A model generated the notes under the pieces. That model searched no databases. It was not told the DNA's origin and saw only the letters and a list, made by a program, of their open reading frames with translations. Made by a program: the position numbers and the translations under genes. A stretch of DNA of 7,280 bases, from positions 1 through 7,280 of the forward strand of contig JAHEMP010000110.1 of the NCBI GenBank assembly GCA_024643585.1, in the 5' to 3' direction. The stretch's first letter is position 1. Every line of letters starts with the position of its first letter. Positions 1 to 6,125 of this stretch are shown here, in pieces. This DNA is from Crocinitomicaceae bacterium (GTDB lineage Bacteria; Bacteroidota; Bacteroidia; Flavobacteriales_D; Crocinitomicaceae).

Positions 1-19
1 TTTGAAACGTTTGTTCTCT

Positions 20-1177
20 ATGAAATTAATCACCGTTTCACTGCTTTTGCTTTTAGATTGTTTGGTTGTTGGCCAATATTGGGAGCCGCTTTCATCGCTT
101 CCAGCCGCCGGTCGAGATGATGCTGTTTCATTTTCAATTGACGGTTATGGTTATGTGGTAACAGGAAATCAAAATGGATTTTCAGAAAGCAATCGAATGT
201 TCAAATATTCTCCGACTACCAATTTATGGGAAGAAAGTCAAATATTCCCGGGGGAATCCAGACAATACAGTGGGTCTTTTGTTCTCAATGGACGAGCTTA
301 TGTGATAGGTGGATATTCGTCGTCCAATCAAGCTTTAAAGGACGTTTGGAAATTTGACCCTAAATTTAACACGTGGACACAACTCAACGATTTTCCGGGA
401 GAAGCAAGATGGTCATTTTTTACATTTTCCACTGAGGAATTTGGCTTTATTGGAACGGGAGCTACCATAGGTGGGCCAACAGTTTCGGATTGTTGGAAAT
501 ACTTCCCTGAAATAGATAGCTGGCAGCAAATCAGTTCGTATCCTGAAGGAGCGATCAGGGAAGTTCATGGATTAAGTATAAACAACGAGTGTTTTGCGGG
601 TACTGGGATGAAATTAAACCCATTGACCTTTTCAAATAAATTTTATCATTACGATGTCTTGTTGGATAATTGGTCACCAATAGACGATTTTCCAGGAGAT
701 TCTAGAGCCTATGTTGGAATGATAAATGCGGGCAAATATGGCATCGTTGGAGGCGGATGGGGTGAACAGAATCAGTTTTATAAGGATTTTTATTTGTTGA
801 ATTTGAACAAAGAATGGGTTGAATTACCACCATTCTCCATGCAAGGATGGCGCGGCATGACGGCTTTTTCCATTGGAAATACAGCTTATTTTGCGACCGG
901 GTTGTACGAGAATTTGTCGCGGACTAGCGACTTGTATAGACTTTCATTTTCGTCCGAAGAAGTTTTTATCTTTCCAAATCCGTCGGATGAAACAAGCAGT
1001 TTGTTCTCCTCGTTTTTTGCTGAAGTTGAAATTTTTGATGCTATGGGAAAAAAAGTAGACCAATTTGAAATAAGCGAGGGGAGTTTTTATCCATTGCCCA
1101 AGCAAGCGTCAGGAGTATATTTTATTCAATTGTCACAGGCGCAAATTAAAAAAGGAATAAAATGGGTCGTGCGCTGA
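20..1177 (+). CDS. Secreted kelch-type beta-propeller protein with T9SS C-terminal sorting domain
   Basis: The protein is probably exported by the Sec route and then secreted or anchored at the cell surface by the type IX system. Its ligand or substrate is unknown. Numbering from a TTG at position 2 (391 residues), a hydrophobic signal peptide spans about residues 8-24, with likely cleavage before Q25. Cys20 is preceded by Asp, which argues against a lipoprotein. Residues 27-316 hold six kelch-like repeats, each with a Trp near the blade start (W27, W76, W125, W174, W224, W272), often followed by a Pro and an Arg (for example FPGESR, FPGEAR, FPGDSR). This suggests a six-bladed propeller. Residues 320-391 match the Por-type sorting domain: FIFPNPSDE, then VEIFDAMGKKV, SGVYFIQL and a basic end. 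The ATG at 20 gives a compact signal peptide, so I prefer it. TTG at 2, or a start before the window, is possible. No enzymatic motif is visible. Confidence 0.85.
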   Translation: MKLITVSLLLLLDCLVVGQYWEPLSSLPAAGRDDAVSFSIDGYGYVVTGNQNGFSESNRMFKYSPTTNLWEESQIFPGESRQYSGSFVLNGRAYVIGGYSSSNQALKDVWKFDPKFNTWTQLNDFPGEARWSFFTFSTEEFGFIGTGATIGGPTVSDCWKYFPEIDSWQQISSYPEGAIREVHGLSINNECFAGTGMKLNPLTFSNKFYHYDVLLDNWSPIDDFPGDSRAYVGMINAGKYGIVGGGWGEQNQFYKDFYLLNLNKEWVELPPFSMQGWRGMTAFSIGNTAYFATGLYENLSRTSDLYRLSFSSEEVFIFPNPSDETSSLFSSFFAEVEIFDAMGKKVDQFEISEGSFYPLPKQASGVYFIQLSQAQIKKGIKWVVR

Positions 1178-1213
1178 AATTTGAAATTATGGAAAGTTTC
1201 GGTCGTTTTTTTC

Positions 1214-1230
1214 TTTCACCAAATGTGAAA
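1214..1230. repeat. Short inverted repeat between the kelch and LapA-like genes
   Basis: TTTCAC (1214-1219) and GTGAAA (1225-1230) form a perfect 6-bp stem around a 5-nt loop. It lies 37 bp after the kelch stop and 34 bp before the next start. A run of seven T at 1206-1212 precedes it. An AT-rich stretch containing TAATTTTA (1235-1242) follows; this resembles the Bacteroidota -7 element TAnnTTTG except for its last base. The repeat could be a weak terminator for the kelch gene or an operator for the downstream gene. The stem is short and the assignment uncertain. Confidence 0.3.
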
Positions 1231-1263
1231 TGATTAATTTTAAATAAAAACAATCGATTAAAG

Positions 1264-1560
1264 ATGAAAGAATATTGGAATGACTTAAGTTCAAGTCAAA
1301 AAACAAAATTAATTTTCAAATTGATTTTGGGTCTTTTTGCCTTGATTTTTGCAATACGGAATTGGCAAAATACGGAAGTAGTACTCGTCTTTTTCAAAAT
1401 GCAATTGCCATTAACTATTATTATAGTTTTATGTGTTGCTGTAGGTTTTGCTTTAGCTTCTCTATTCGATTACAAAAAATTCAGAGTTAAAAATAAAGAA
1501 ATAGAAGAGCTGAAAATAAAGTTTGAAAATCTTCTGAAAAGTAAACCCGAAGATAAATAA
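1264..1560 (+). CDS. Small two-helix inner-membrane protein, LapA/DUF1049-like
   Basis: This 98-residue protein has a short polar N-terminus, a first membrane helix at about residues 16-33, a short linker, a second helix at about 47-68 starting with a Pro-Leu pair, and a charged Lys/Glu-rich tail (about 72-98) that could form a short coiled coil. The linker pattern RNWQNTEVVLVFFKMQLPL, followed by a Gly-containing hydrophobic helix, resembles the LapA (lipopolysaccharide assembly protein A, DUF1049) domain. In E. coli, LapA works with LapB in controlling LPS synthesis. No lapB-like gene is visible here, so transfer of that role is inference. ATG at 1264 is the first in-frame start after an AT-rich leader and has no clear ribosome binding site. 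The gene is probably monocistronic, because the next gene faces it. Confidence 0.75.
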   Translation: MKEYWNDLSSSQKTKLIFKLILGLFALIFAIRNWQNTEVVLVFFKMQLPLTIIIVLCVAVGFALASLFDYKKFRVKNKEIEELKIKFENLLKSKPEDK

Positions 1561-1570
1561 TACAGACTTA

Positions 1571-2356
1571 CTATTTTAAAAATCGATCCTGCTTTGTTGA
1601 ATGAATGAAGAGGAAATCTCCTTCTTCTACCTGCGGCACCTGGTCCTCAATCAATTCGAAGTTTGCTATACCGTATTGTTTATACCCTAGTTCAGTGAAA
1701 AAAGGAACCAAATTAGAAATATTCTCTTGACTTAATTCGATTTGAACCGTTGGTTTGTGTTTTTCTAAAACTTCATGTAATTCTTGAAAAACAACCCATT
1801 CAAAACCCTCTATATCACATTTTATATAATCGATTTTCTCGAAAGATTGGAACAACTTTTTGGTTCCTGAAATTTTAACTTCTACCTCAACACCTTCACC
1901 AATGTCTTCGCCTTCAGCTATTACATGCGGAAGACCTGTTCTTAATACACCGTTGTCTTTGGGCAATACCATTTTAGTAATGCCATCTGTCGTTCCCAAT
2001 GCCGTGTGCAGAATAGTCACCTGTGGAAACGGGCTTAAATTCTTTTTTAGGATATTATAAAACGCTGGAATAGGTTCTATACAAACCAAATTTCCATTCG
2101 GTGTTAGCCGTGCAAAAGTCTTCGCAAAATAGCCTAAATTGGCTCCAATATCAATCACATGATCCGTTGGTTTGATCCATCCCTTTATGGCGTAGTGATA
2201 TTTGAATGCAGTTTTATTTTTCAAAGCACCTATAGAATACAAAAGGTAAAATCCTTTGTGCAACATTTGTAGAAATGTATTTTCGGGCAATATTTTGTAT
2301 GCTATTTTCTTGAAAACTCCAGCCATGTTTTTAATCATTTCTGCGAATTTAGACAA
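1571..2356 (-). CDS. FkbM-family SAM-dependent methyltransferase
   Basis: This 261-residue class I methyltransferase is predicted to be cytoplasmic. The SAM-binding motif I is VIDIGANLGYF at residues 67-77, with the acidic ribose-binding residue at E94 (CIEP). The FkbM signature IDYIKCDIEGFEW lies at 175-187, followed by QIELS at 205-209. The length is usual for the family. FkbM was named for an O-methyltransferase of FK506 synthesis; many relatives methylate sugars or other glycan parts. No glycan gene is nearby, so the acceptor cannot be named. The longest frame starts at a TTG (2354-2356). In-frame ATGs at 2336-2338 and 2324-2326 would drop 6 or 10 residues without touching the domain, and 2338 may be the true start. 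The stop lies 10 bp from that of the convergent LapA-like gene. A possible promoter lies at 2404-2433. Confidence 0.88.
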   Translation of the reverse strand: MSKFAEMIKNMAGVFKKIAYKILPENTFLQMLHKGFYLLYSIGALKNKTAFKYHYAIKGWIKPTDHVIDIGANLGYFAKTFARLTPNGNLVCIEPIPAFYNILKKNLSPFPQVTILHTALGTTDGITKMVLPKDNGVLRTGLPHVIAEGEDIGEGVEVEVKISGTKKLFQSFEKIDYIKCDIEGFEWVVFQELHEVLEKHKPTVQIELSQENISNLVPFFTELGYKQYGIANFELIEDQVPQVEEGDFLFIHSTKQDRFLK

Positions 2357-2403
2357 TACATGTTTATTTCATCAATTTTCAGTGAATTCCTTTTAAAAGT
2401 CTT

Positions 2404-2433
2404 TGAAAATATTGACATTTGTATATCGACAAA
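2404..2433 (-). promoter_or_regulatory. Possible Bacteroidota-type promoter for the FkbM gene
   Basis: On the minus strand, TTTG (2430-2433) is followed after 18 bp by TATTTTCA (2404-2411). This is a partial match to the Bacteroidota primary sigma consensus (TTTG, about 19 bp, TAnnTTTG), and it lies about 48 bp before the TTG start. The -7 element matches at only part of its positions, so the call is weak. The upstream element overlaps the left arm of the hairpin at 2426-2456. Confidence 0.25.
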
Positions 2434-2456
2434 TCACTACGAGTGCATCTTGTCGA
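2426..2456. repeat. Two-tier hairpin (inverted repeat)
   Basis: TCGACAA (2426-2432) pairs perfectly with TTGTCGA (2450-2456). Within it, CACT (2435-2438) pairs with AGTG (2442-2445) around the 3-nt loop ACG. The word TTGTCG occurs again at 2554-2559 in another palindrome of the same gap. The hairpin could be an operator or part of a structured RNA. It lacks a T tract on either side, so it is not a typical terminator. Confidence 0.45.
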
Positions 2457-2548
2457 AGTTCGTTAATTCGAATGCCCATGCAGCTTATTTTGAAGCTTAA
2501 CATATTTGACAATAAGGGGCGTCTCAGAAAATCAATGGCGGGCCACAA

Positions 2549-2575
2549 ACGACTTGTCGTAAAGGAAATTCCTTT
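2549..2575. repeat. Two abutting palindromes
   Basis: ACGAC-TT-GTCGT (2549-2560) is immediately followed by AAAGGAA-A-TTCCTTT (2561-2575), with no base between them. Centres of one or two bases are too tight for ordinary RNA hairpins without opening some pairs. The arrangement is therefore more like dyad-symmetric protein binding sites, although shorter stems could still form in RNA. Confidence 0.45.
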
Positions 2576-2614
2576 CAGTGGATTACAAAGATTATCGGCA
2601 ATCCGAATCCTGTT

Positions 2615-2632
2615 TTTCTGAAGTTTCAGAAA
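2615..2632. repeat. 8-bp palindrome upstream of the small-protein gene
   Basis: TTTCTGAA (2615-2622) and TTCAGAAA (2625-2632) are perfectly complementary around the central GT. The site ends 30 bp before the ATG of the small conserved gene, where an operator for that gene would be expected. No promoter with a good TAnnTTTG element could be placed next to it. Confidence 0.4.
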
Positions 2633-2662
2633 TTCTTCTGCATGGGTTTTTAAACTTATTTT

Positions 2663-3052
2663 ATGATCAATTACAACACAGCCCGCGATGAGGAGGCGAT
2701 ACTAGAATTGCGTCCTGAGCTTTATTTGGAAAAAATGGACACGATGACTGAGGTGGAAAATTTTCAGAATTCCACTTTGCGACCTATTTTAAAAATGCAA
2801 CACAATTTACTTTTGGATTTTTTGTTACAACAAAAAAACATCGACTCTATTTTGGCGAATAGAGATTCTAAAAAAGTATTCGAAGCGCAATTAAAATCAT
2901 TTATCAACCAAGCCCATTTGAAGGAGATTTTTATTGGAATGATACTAGGCTTATTTTCGAGAGAGGAAATGAAGTTATGTTTTAATCACAGTAAAGAAAT
3001 CAACAAACGAATCATGCAAATGATACTTCAACGGTTCATGGATTCTTTATAA
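2663..3052 (+). CDS. Small conserved Bacteroidota protein of unknown function
   Basis: I do not recognise a characterised family. The 129-residue protein has no signal peptide and is probably cytoplasmic and all-alpha. An N-terminal acidic part (residues 1-33) leads into FQNSTLRPILKMQHNLLLDF (34-53). A helical, charged middle follows, then a hydrophobic segment IFIGMILGLFSREEM (89-103), then NKRIMQMILQR (114-124). The pattern of FQN-TLRPI-K-QN near the start and an N-KR-M motif near the end is one I recall from short proteins in many flavobacteria. Some of these are labelled glyoxalase in databases, but nothing here shows a glyoxalase fold or its metal ligands, so I would not transfer that name. 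Length and motif order suggest an intact gene. ATG at 2663 follows an AT-rich leader without a ribosome binding site. The hairpin at 3059-3088 probably marks its end. Confidence 0.8.
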   Translation: MINYNTARDEEAILELRPELYLEKMDTMTEVENFQNSTLRPILKMQHNLLLDFLLQQKNIDSILANRDSKKVFEAQLKSFINQAHLKEIFIGMILGLFSREEMKLCFNHSKEINKRIMQMILQRFMDSL

Positions 3053-3054
3053 AT

Positions 3055-3088
3055 GAAAAAATCCGTAACCTAAAGTGATTACGGATTT
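3055..3088 (-). terminator. Rho-independent terminator between convergent genes
   Basis: AAATCCGTAA (3059-3068) and TTACGGATTT (3079-3088) form a perfect 10-bp stem with a 10-nt loop. On the minus strand the stem runs straight into an uninterrupted T run (the complement of the A run at 3056-3061), as expected for a terminator of the secreted-protein gene, which stops at 3111. On the plus strand the stem starts 7 bp after the small-protein stop but is followed only by TTTCC and AT-rich sequence. It may therefore work in both directions, less strongly on the plus strand. Confidence 0.8.
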
Positions 3089-3110
3089 CCAATTAATTCA
3101 ATTTATTTTA

Positions 3111-3857
3111 TCAATTGACTACTTTGTCGTATTCAACTTTAAATTCGTCATCGTCTTCAAACCAAGGAGCCATTTTATTCAATAATTCTTTTGCTTTATC
3201 TACTTGACGACTGGATATATAGCATTCAGCTGTTTGAATTACACCATGTTTTAGTAACAACACGTCCGCTTCTAACCATCCATCAATACTATTGATTTCT
3301 TTAATCATGTTTTCAGCTTCTTTCCAAGATGAGTTTGCACCTCCTTTGTCCGAATTTCTGAATTTACACGTTCCTTCCATGAATTTACATCCAATTGGAT
3401 TTGGCGATATTTTTAGATATTTAATATTCCAGCTATACGCTTTTCGATAATCTTCAGCACCTACATCGTTCAAAATACGTTCTACGCAAGCCAAGGTAAA
3501 TTTGCTTACAAATTCTTCATTCTCAGTTTGACACGAACCATCTGAATCGTATTTGAAAGCTTTTCCCATTGCTCCAATACCCGATTTAAATGCATTTTTG
3601 AAATCATCGTCAGCTTCACCTGAAACAGATATTTTATAGTATCCTTTCGCCATCCACATGTATACATTTGGATCCTTTTTTGTGTCGTCTTTGCCAGCAT
3701 ATTTTTCGGATTGACTTACTAATTTCTCGTAGTTTCCATCCGCATACAAGATTTTGAGATCATCAAACTCAGGCGCTTGAGCGGCAGCTGCAAAAGTGAA
3801 TAGTAGTCCAAAAGTTGTTGCAAAAATTAATTTCATAATTTGTTTGTTTTTAATCAT
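3111..3857 (-). CDS. Secreted TPR-like protein of unknown function
   Basis: The 248-residue protein begins with a clear Sec signal peptide: basic MIKNKQIMK, a hydrophobic core to about residue 22, and AAAAQA at 23-28, with cleavage probably before Q27. The mature part is likely periplasmic or exported. It is mostly helical and acidic. Segments at about 31-54 (DDLKILYADGNYEKLVSQSEKY style), 63-80 (YMWMAKGYY), 134-150 and 202-230 (AECYISSRQVDKAKELLNKM) resemble tetratricopeptide-type helix pairs, so a role in protein binding is plausible but unproven. Five Cys lie in the mature part (109, 124, 157, 164, 212), enough for disulfides. There is no T9SS sorting domain and no lipobox. ATG at 3857 follows a good promoter by about 40 bp. 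An internal ATG at 3836 would also leave a complete signal peptide. The gene looks monocistronic, with its own promoter and terminator. Confidence 0.82.
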   Translation of the reverse strand: MIKNKQIMKLIFATTFGLLFTFAAAAQAPEFDDLKILYADGNYEKLVSQSEKYAGKDDTKKDPNVYMWMAKGYYKISVSGEADDDFKNAFKSGIGAMGKAFKYDSDGSCQTENEEFVSKFTLACVERILNDVGAEDYRKAYSWNIKYLKISPNPIGCKFMEGTCKFRNSDKGGANSSWKEAENMIKEINSIDGWLEADVLLLKHGVIQTAECYISSRQVDKAKELLNKMAPWFEDDDEFKVEYDKVVN

Positions 3858-3899
3858 TGTTCGTCAGAATCCAAACTTCATGCCGAAACTTTACAATTT

Positions 3900-3930
3900 C
3901 AAAAGTAAATATATAAGTTGATAGATACAA
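3900..3930 (-). promoter_or_regulatory. Bacteroidota-type promoter of the secreted TPR-like gene
   Basis: On the minus strand, TTG (3928-3930) is followed after 20 bp by TACTTTTG (3900-3907), a perfect match to the TAnnTTTG -7 element of the Bacteroidota primary sigma factor. Transcription would start a few bases further on, at about 3893-3895, giving a leader of some 36-38 nt before the ATG at 3857. It lies within the 132-bp gap after the mutase operon, so the secreted protein is probably transcribed independently of the mutase. Confidence 0.65.
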
Positions 3931-3989
3931 GCCTATTCCATCATGTTATTCTTTAGAATAATTTTCAAGAATTTACCGTGTTGAAAAAA

Positions 3990-6119
3990 CTATGAAGCGC
4001 TTTCTATCAGTAAGTTTAATATTTCAATTGCAGCTTTGGAAATTTTAGTTCCAGGTCCAAAAACACCAAAAACGCCAGCATCGAACAAATATTCATAGTC
4101 TTGTTTCGGAATAACGCCCCCAGCAATTACCATAATATCTTCCCGTCCCATTAGCTTTAGTTCAGCAATAACTTGAGGAACCAATGTTTTGTGTCCCGCA
4201 GCCAAGGAAGAAACGCCTAAAATGTGCACATCGTTTTCAACGGCTTGTTTTGCCGCTTCTCTTGGTGTTTGAAATAAAGGGCCAATATCTACGTCAAAAC
4301 CAATATCAGCAAAGCTAGTTGCAATAACTTTGGCACCCCTGTCATGGCCATCTTGTCCCATTTTTGCCACCATAATTCTTGGTCGACGACCTTCCAATTG
4401 ACTAAATTTATCAGCCAATTCTTTTGCTTTTTCAAAATCAGTATCTTTCATAGCTTCAGATGAATAAACTCCACTTATGGATCTAATTGTTGCTTGATAT
4501 CTTCCAAATGTTTTCTCCATTGCAGAAGTAATCTCGCCTAAAGATGCTCTTTTTCGTGCGCAATCCACCGCTAATTCCAATAGGTTTCCATCATTAGTTG
4601 CAGCAGCCTTCTCAAGTTTAAACAACGCTTCTTTTGTTTCGGCATCGTTTCTGCTTTGACGCATGCTCTGCAATCGTATAATTTGCGAGTCACGCACAGC
4701 TGTATTGTCAACGTCCCGTATTTCGATTTCCGATTCTTCCTCCAATTCAAAACGATTAACTCCAACAATTATATCCTTACCGGCATCGATTTTGGCCTGC
4801 TTGCGTGCCGCGGCCTCTTCAATGCGCATTTTTGGCACTCCTGATTCAATTGCTTTCGCCATTCCTCCCAACTCTTCCACTTCTTGAATTAATTTCCAAG
4901 CAGCTTCGACTAATTCGTTGGTTAGTGATTCAACATAAAAACTTCCTCCATAAGGATCAATAAAGTTGGTAATACCTGTTTCTTCTTGTAAATATATTTG
5001 CGTGTTACGAGCAATTCGAGCGGAGAAATCTGTTGGTAATGCAATTGCCTCATCCAAGGCATTGGTGTGTAATGATTGAGTTCCACCAAGAGCTGCGGCA
5101 AGCGCTTCTATTGCTGTTCGAGCAACATTGTTAAAAGGATCCTGCTCCGTCAAAGACCAGCCAGATGTTTGACAATGTGTTCTTAATGCCATTGATTTTT
5201 CATTCCCAGGGTTAAACTGTTTCACCAACTTCGCCCAAATCATTCGTCCTGCCCGCATTTTAGCAATTTCCATGTGATGGTTCATGCCTATCGCCCAAAA
5301 GAAACTTAATCTCGGTGCAAATTCATCAATTGCCATTCCTGCTTTAACTCCAGCTCTTAGATATTCCAATCCATCAGCAAGTGTATACGCCAATTCAATT
5401 GCAGCGGTAGCTCCAGCTTCCTGCATATGGTAACCAGATATTGAAATAGAATTGAATTTCGACATGTTCTTGGCCGTGTATTCAAAAATATCAGCAATAA
5501 TCTTCATGGAAGGTGCCGGTGGATAAATGTAGGTATTGCGAACCATGAATTCCTTAAGAATGTCATTTTGAATGGTGCCAGATAGTTTGCTTTGATCCAC
5601 TCCTTGTTCCTCAGCAGCAACGATATAAAAAGCCATGATTGGAACAACAGCTCCATTCATCGTCATGGAAACGGACATTTCATCCAAGGGAATTTTATCG
5701 AATAGAATTTTCATGTCCTCAACGCTGTCGATTGCAACTCCTGCTTTACCAACGTCACCTTGCACGCGTTCGTGATCTGAATCATAACCGCGATGTGTTG
5801 CTAAATCGAAGGCAACGGAAAGACCTTTTTGTCCAGCAGCTAAATTTTTTCTATAGAATGCGTTGGATTCTTCGGCCGTCGAAAAACCGGCATATTGTCG
5901 AATTGTCCAAGGGCGAATGGCGTACATGGAAGCATAAGGACCTCTTAAATATGGAGCCTTTCCAGCACCAAAGTTTATATGTTCTAACCCTTTGATGTCC
6001 GAATCAGCATAGAAATTTTTTAAATAAATTTTTTCTGCTGTTTCAAAATTATTGGAACTTTCAGCATTTTGAAGTTCGATGTCTTTAGGACTAATCCCTT
6101 GAAAATTTACTTTTTCCAT
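3990..6119 (-). CDS. mutB: Methylmalonyl-CoA mutase large (catalytic) subunit
   Basis: This is the adenosylcobalamin-dependent enzyme interconverting (R)-methylmalonyl-CoA and succinyl-CoA, a cytoplasmic step linking propionyl-CoA to the TCA cycle. The 709 residues agree with the family's usual 700-730 and no frameshift is seen. The substrate-binding TIM barrel covers about residues 30-550. It contains RPWTIRQYAGFSTAEESNAF with R74 and Y76, FMVRNTYIYPP with R194, SISGYHMQEAGAT with Y230 and H231, and RTHCQTSGWSL (313-323). By alignment from memory with the Propionibacterium enzyme, these match Arg87, Tyr89, Arg207, Tyr243 and His244. The C-terminal cobalamin domain (about 578-705) has KMGQDGHDRG, with H592 as the lower cobalt ligand, then GVSSLAAGH (635-643) and AGGVIP (666-671). 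All key residues are intact. The ATG lies 6 bp after the stop of the small-subunit gene, so the two are probably co-transcribed and translationally coupled. Confidence 0.98.
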   Translation of the reverse strand: MEKVNFQGISPKDIELQNAESSNNFETAEKIYLKNFYADSDIKGLEHINFGAGKAPYLRGPYASMYAIRPWTIRQYAGFSTAEESNAFYRKNLAAGQKGLSVAFDLATHRGYDSDHERVQGDVGKAGVAIDSVEDMKILFDKIPLDEMSVSMTMNGAVVPIMAFYIVAAEEQGVDQSKLSGTIQNDILKEFMVRNTYIYPPAPSMKIIADIFEYTAKNMSKFNSISISGYHMQEAGATAAIELAYTLADGLEYLRAGVKAGMAIDEFAPRLSFFWAIGMNHHMEIAKMRAGRMIWAKLVKQFNPGNEKSMALRTHCQTSGWSLTEQDPFNNVARTAIEALAAALGGTQSLHTNALDEAIALPTDFSARIARNTQIYLQEETGITNFIDPYGGSFYVESLTNELVEAAWKLIQEVEELGGMAKAIESGVPKMRIEEAAARKQAKIDAGKDIIVGVNRFELEEESEIEIRDVDNTAVRDSQIIRLQSMRQSRNDAETKEALFKLEKAAATNDGNLLELAVDCARKRASLGEITSAMEKTFGRYQATIRSISGVYSSEAMKDTDFEKAKELADKFSQLEGRRPRIMVAKMGQDGHDRGAKVIATSFADIGFDVDIGPLFQTPREAAKQAVENDVHILGVSSLAAGHKTLVPQVIAELKLMGREDIMVIAGGVIPKQDYEYLFDAGVFGVFGPGTKISKAAIEILNLLIESAS

Positions 6120-6125
6120 GCTAAA

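Larger units (their letters stand above)
2357..2662. other. 306-bp intergenic gap rich in inverted repeats
   Basis: The gap lies between the divergent FkbM and small-protein genes and must hold both of their upstream regions. I see no recognisable gene in it. It contains a series of short inverted repeats: 2426-2456 (7-bp outer and 4-bp inner stem), 2459-2472 (4 bp), 2482-2497 (5 bp, loop of 6), 2549-2560 (5 bp, 2-nt centre), 2561-2575 (7 bp, 1-nt centre), 2589-2607 (TCGG/CCGA plus GAT/ATC with a bulge) and 2615-2632 (8 bp, 2-nt centre). It is also stop-free for about 74 codons on the + strand (2397-2618) and 102 codons on the - strand (2396-2701). The latter frame has no ATG near its beginning. 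It could be a structured RNA, a regulatory region, or the remains of a mobile or coding element; the sequence alone does not decide. Confidence 0.5.

Noticed and set aside
56..82. Lipoprotein signal in the kelch protein (LLLLLDC)
   Set aside because: Asp directly before the Cys does not fit a lipobox, and the C-terminal T9SS domain gives a better explanation of export.
2403..2621. Plus-strand frame of 72 codons starting with TTG in the gap before the small-protein gene
   Set aside because: It has a weak start, no recognisable domain and a composition unlike neighbouring proteins, and it lies over several palindromes. I see no basis for calling it a gene.
2357..2662. tRNA or known riboswitch in the inverted-repeat gap
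   Set aside because: No cloverleaf with a proper acceptor stem and T-arm could be drawn, and no conserved cobalamin, TPP or SAM riboswitch core was recognised.
3946..3961. Inverted repeat TTATTC-TTTA-GAATAA downstream of mutB as its terminator
   Set aside because: The stem is only 6 bp and entirely weak except for one G-C pair. On the minus strand, where mutB is read, it is not followed by a T run.
3981..4010. AAGCGCTT palindrome plus T run at the mutB stop as a terminator
   Set aside because: The palindrome has no room for a loop and the remaining stem would be about 3 bp, although a run of six T does follow the stop on the minus strand.
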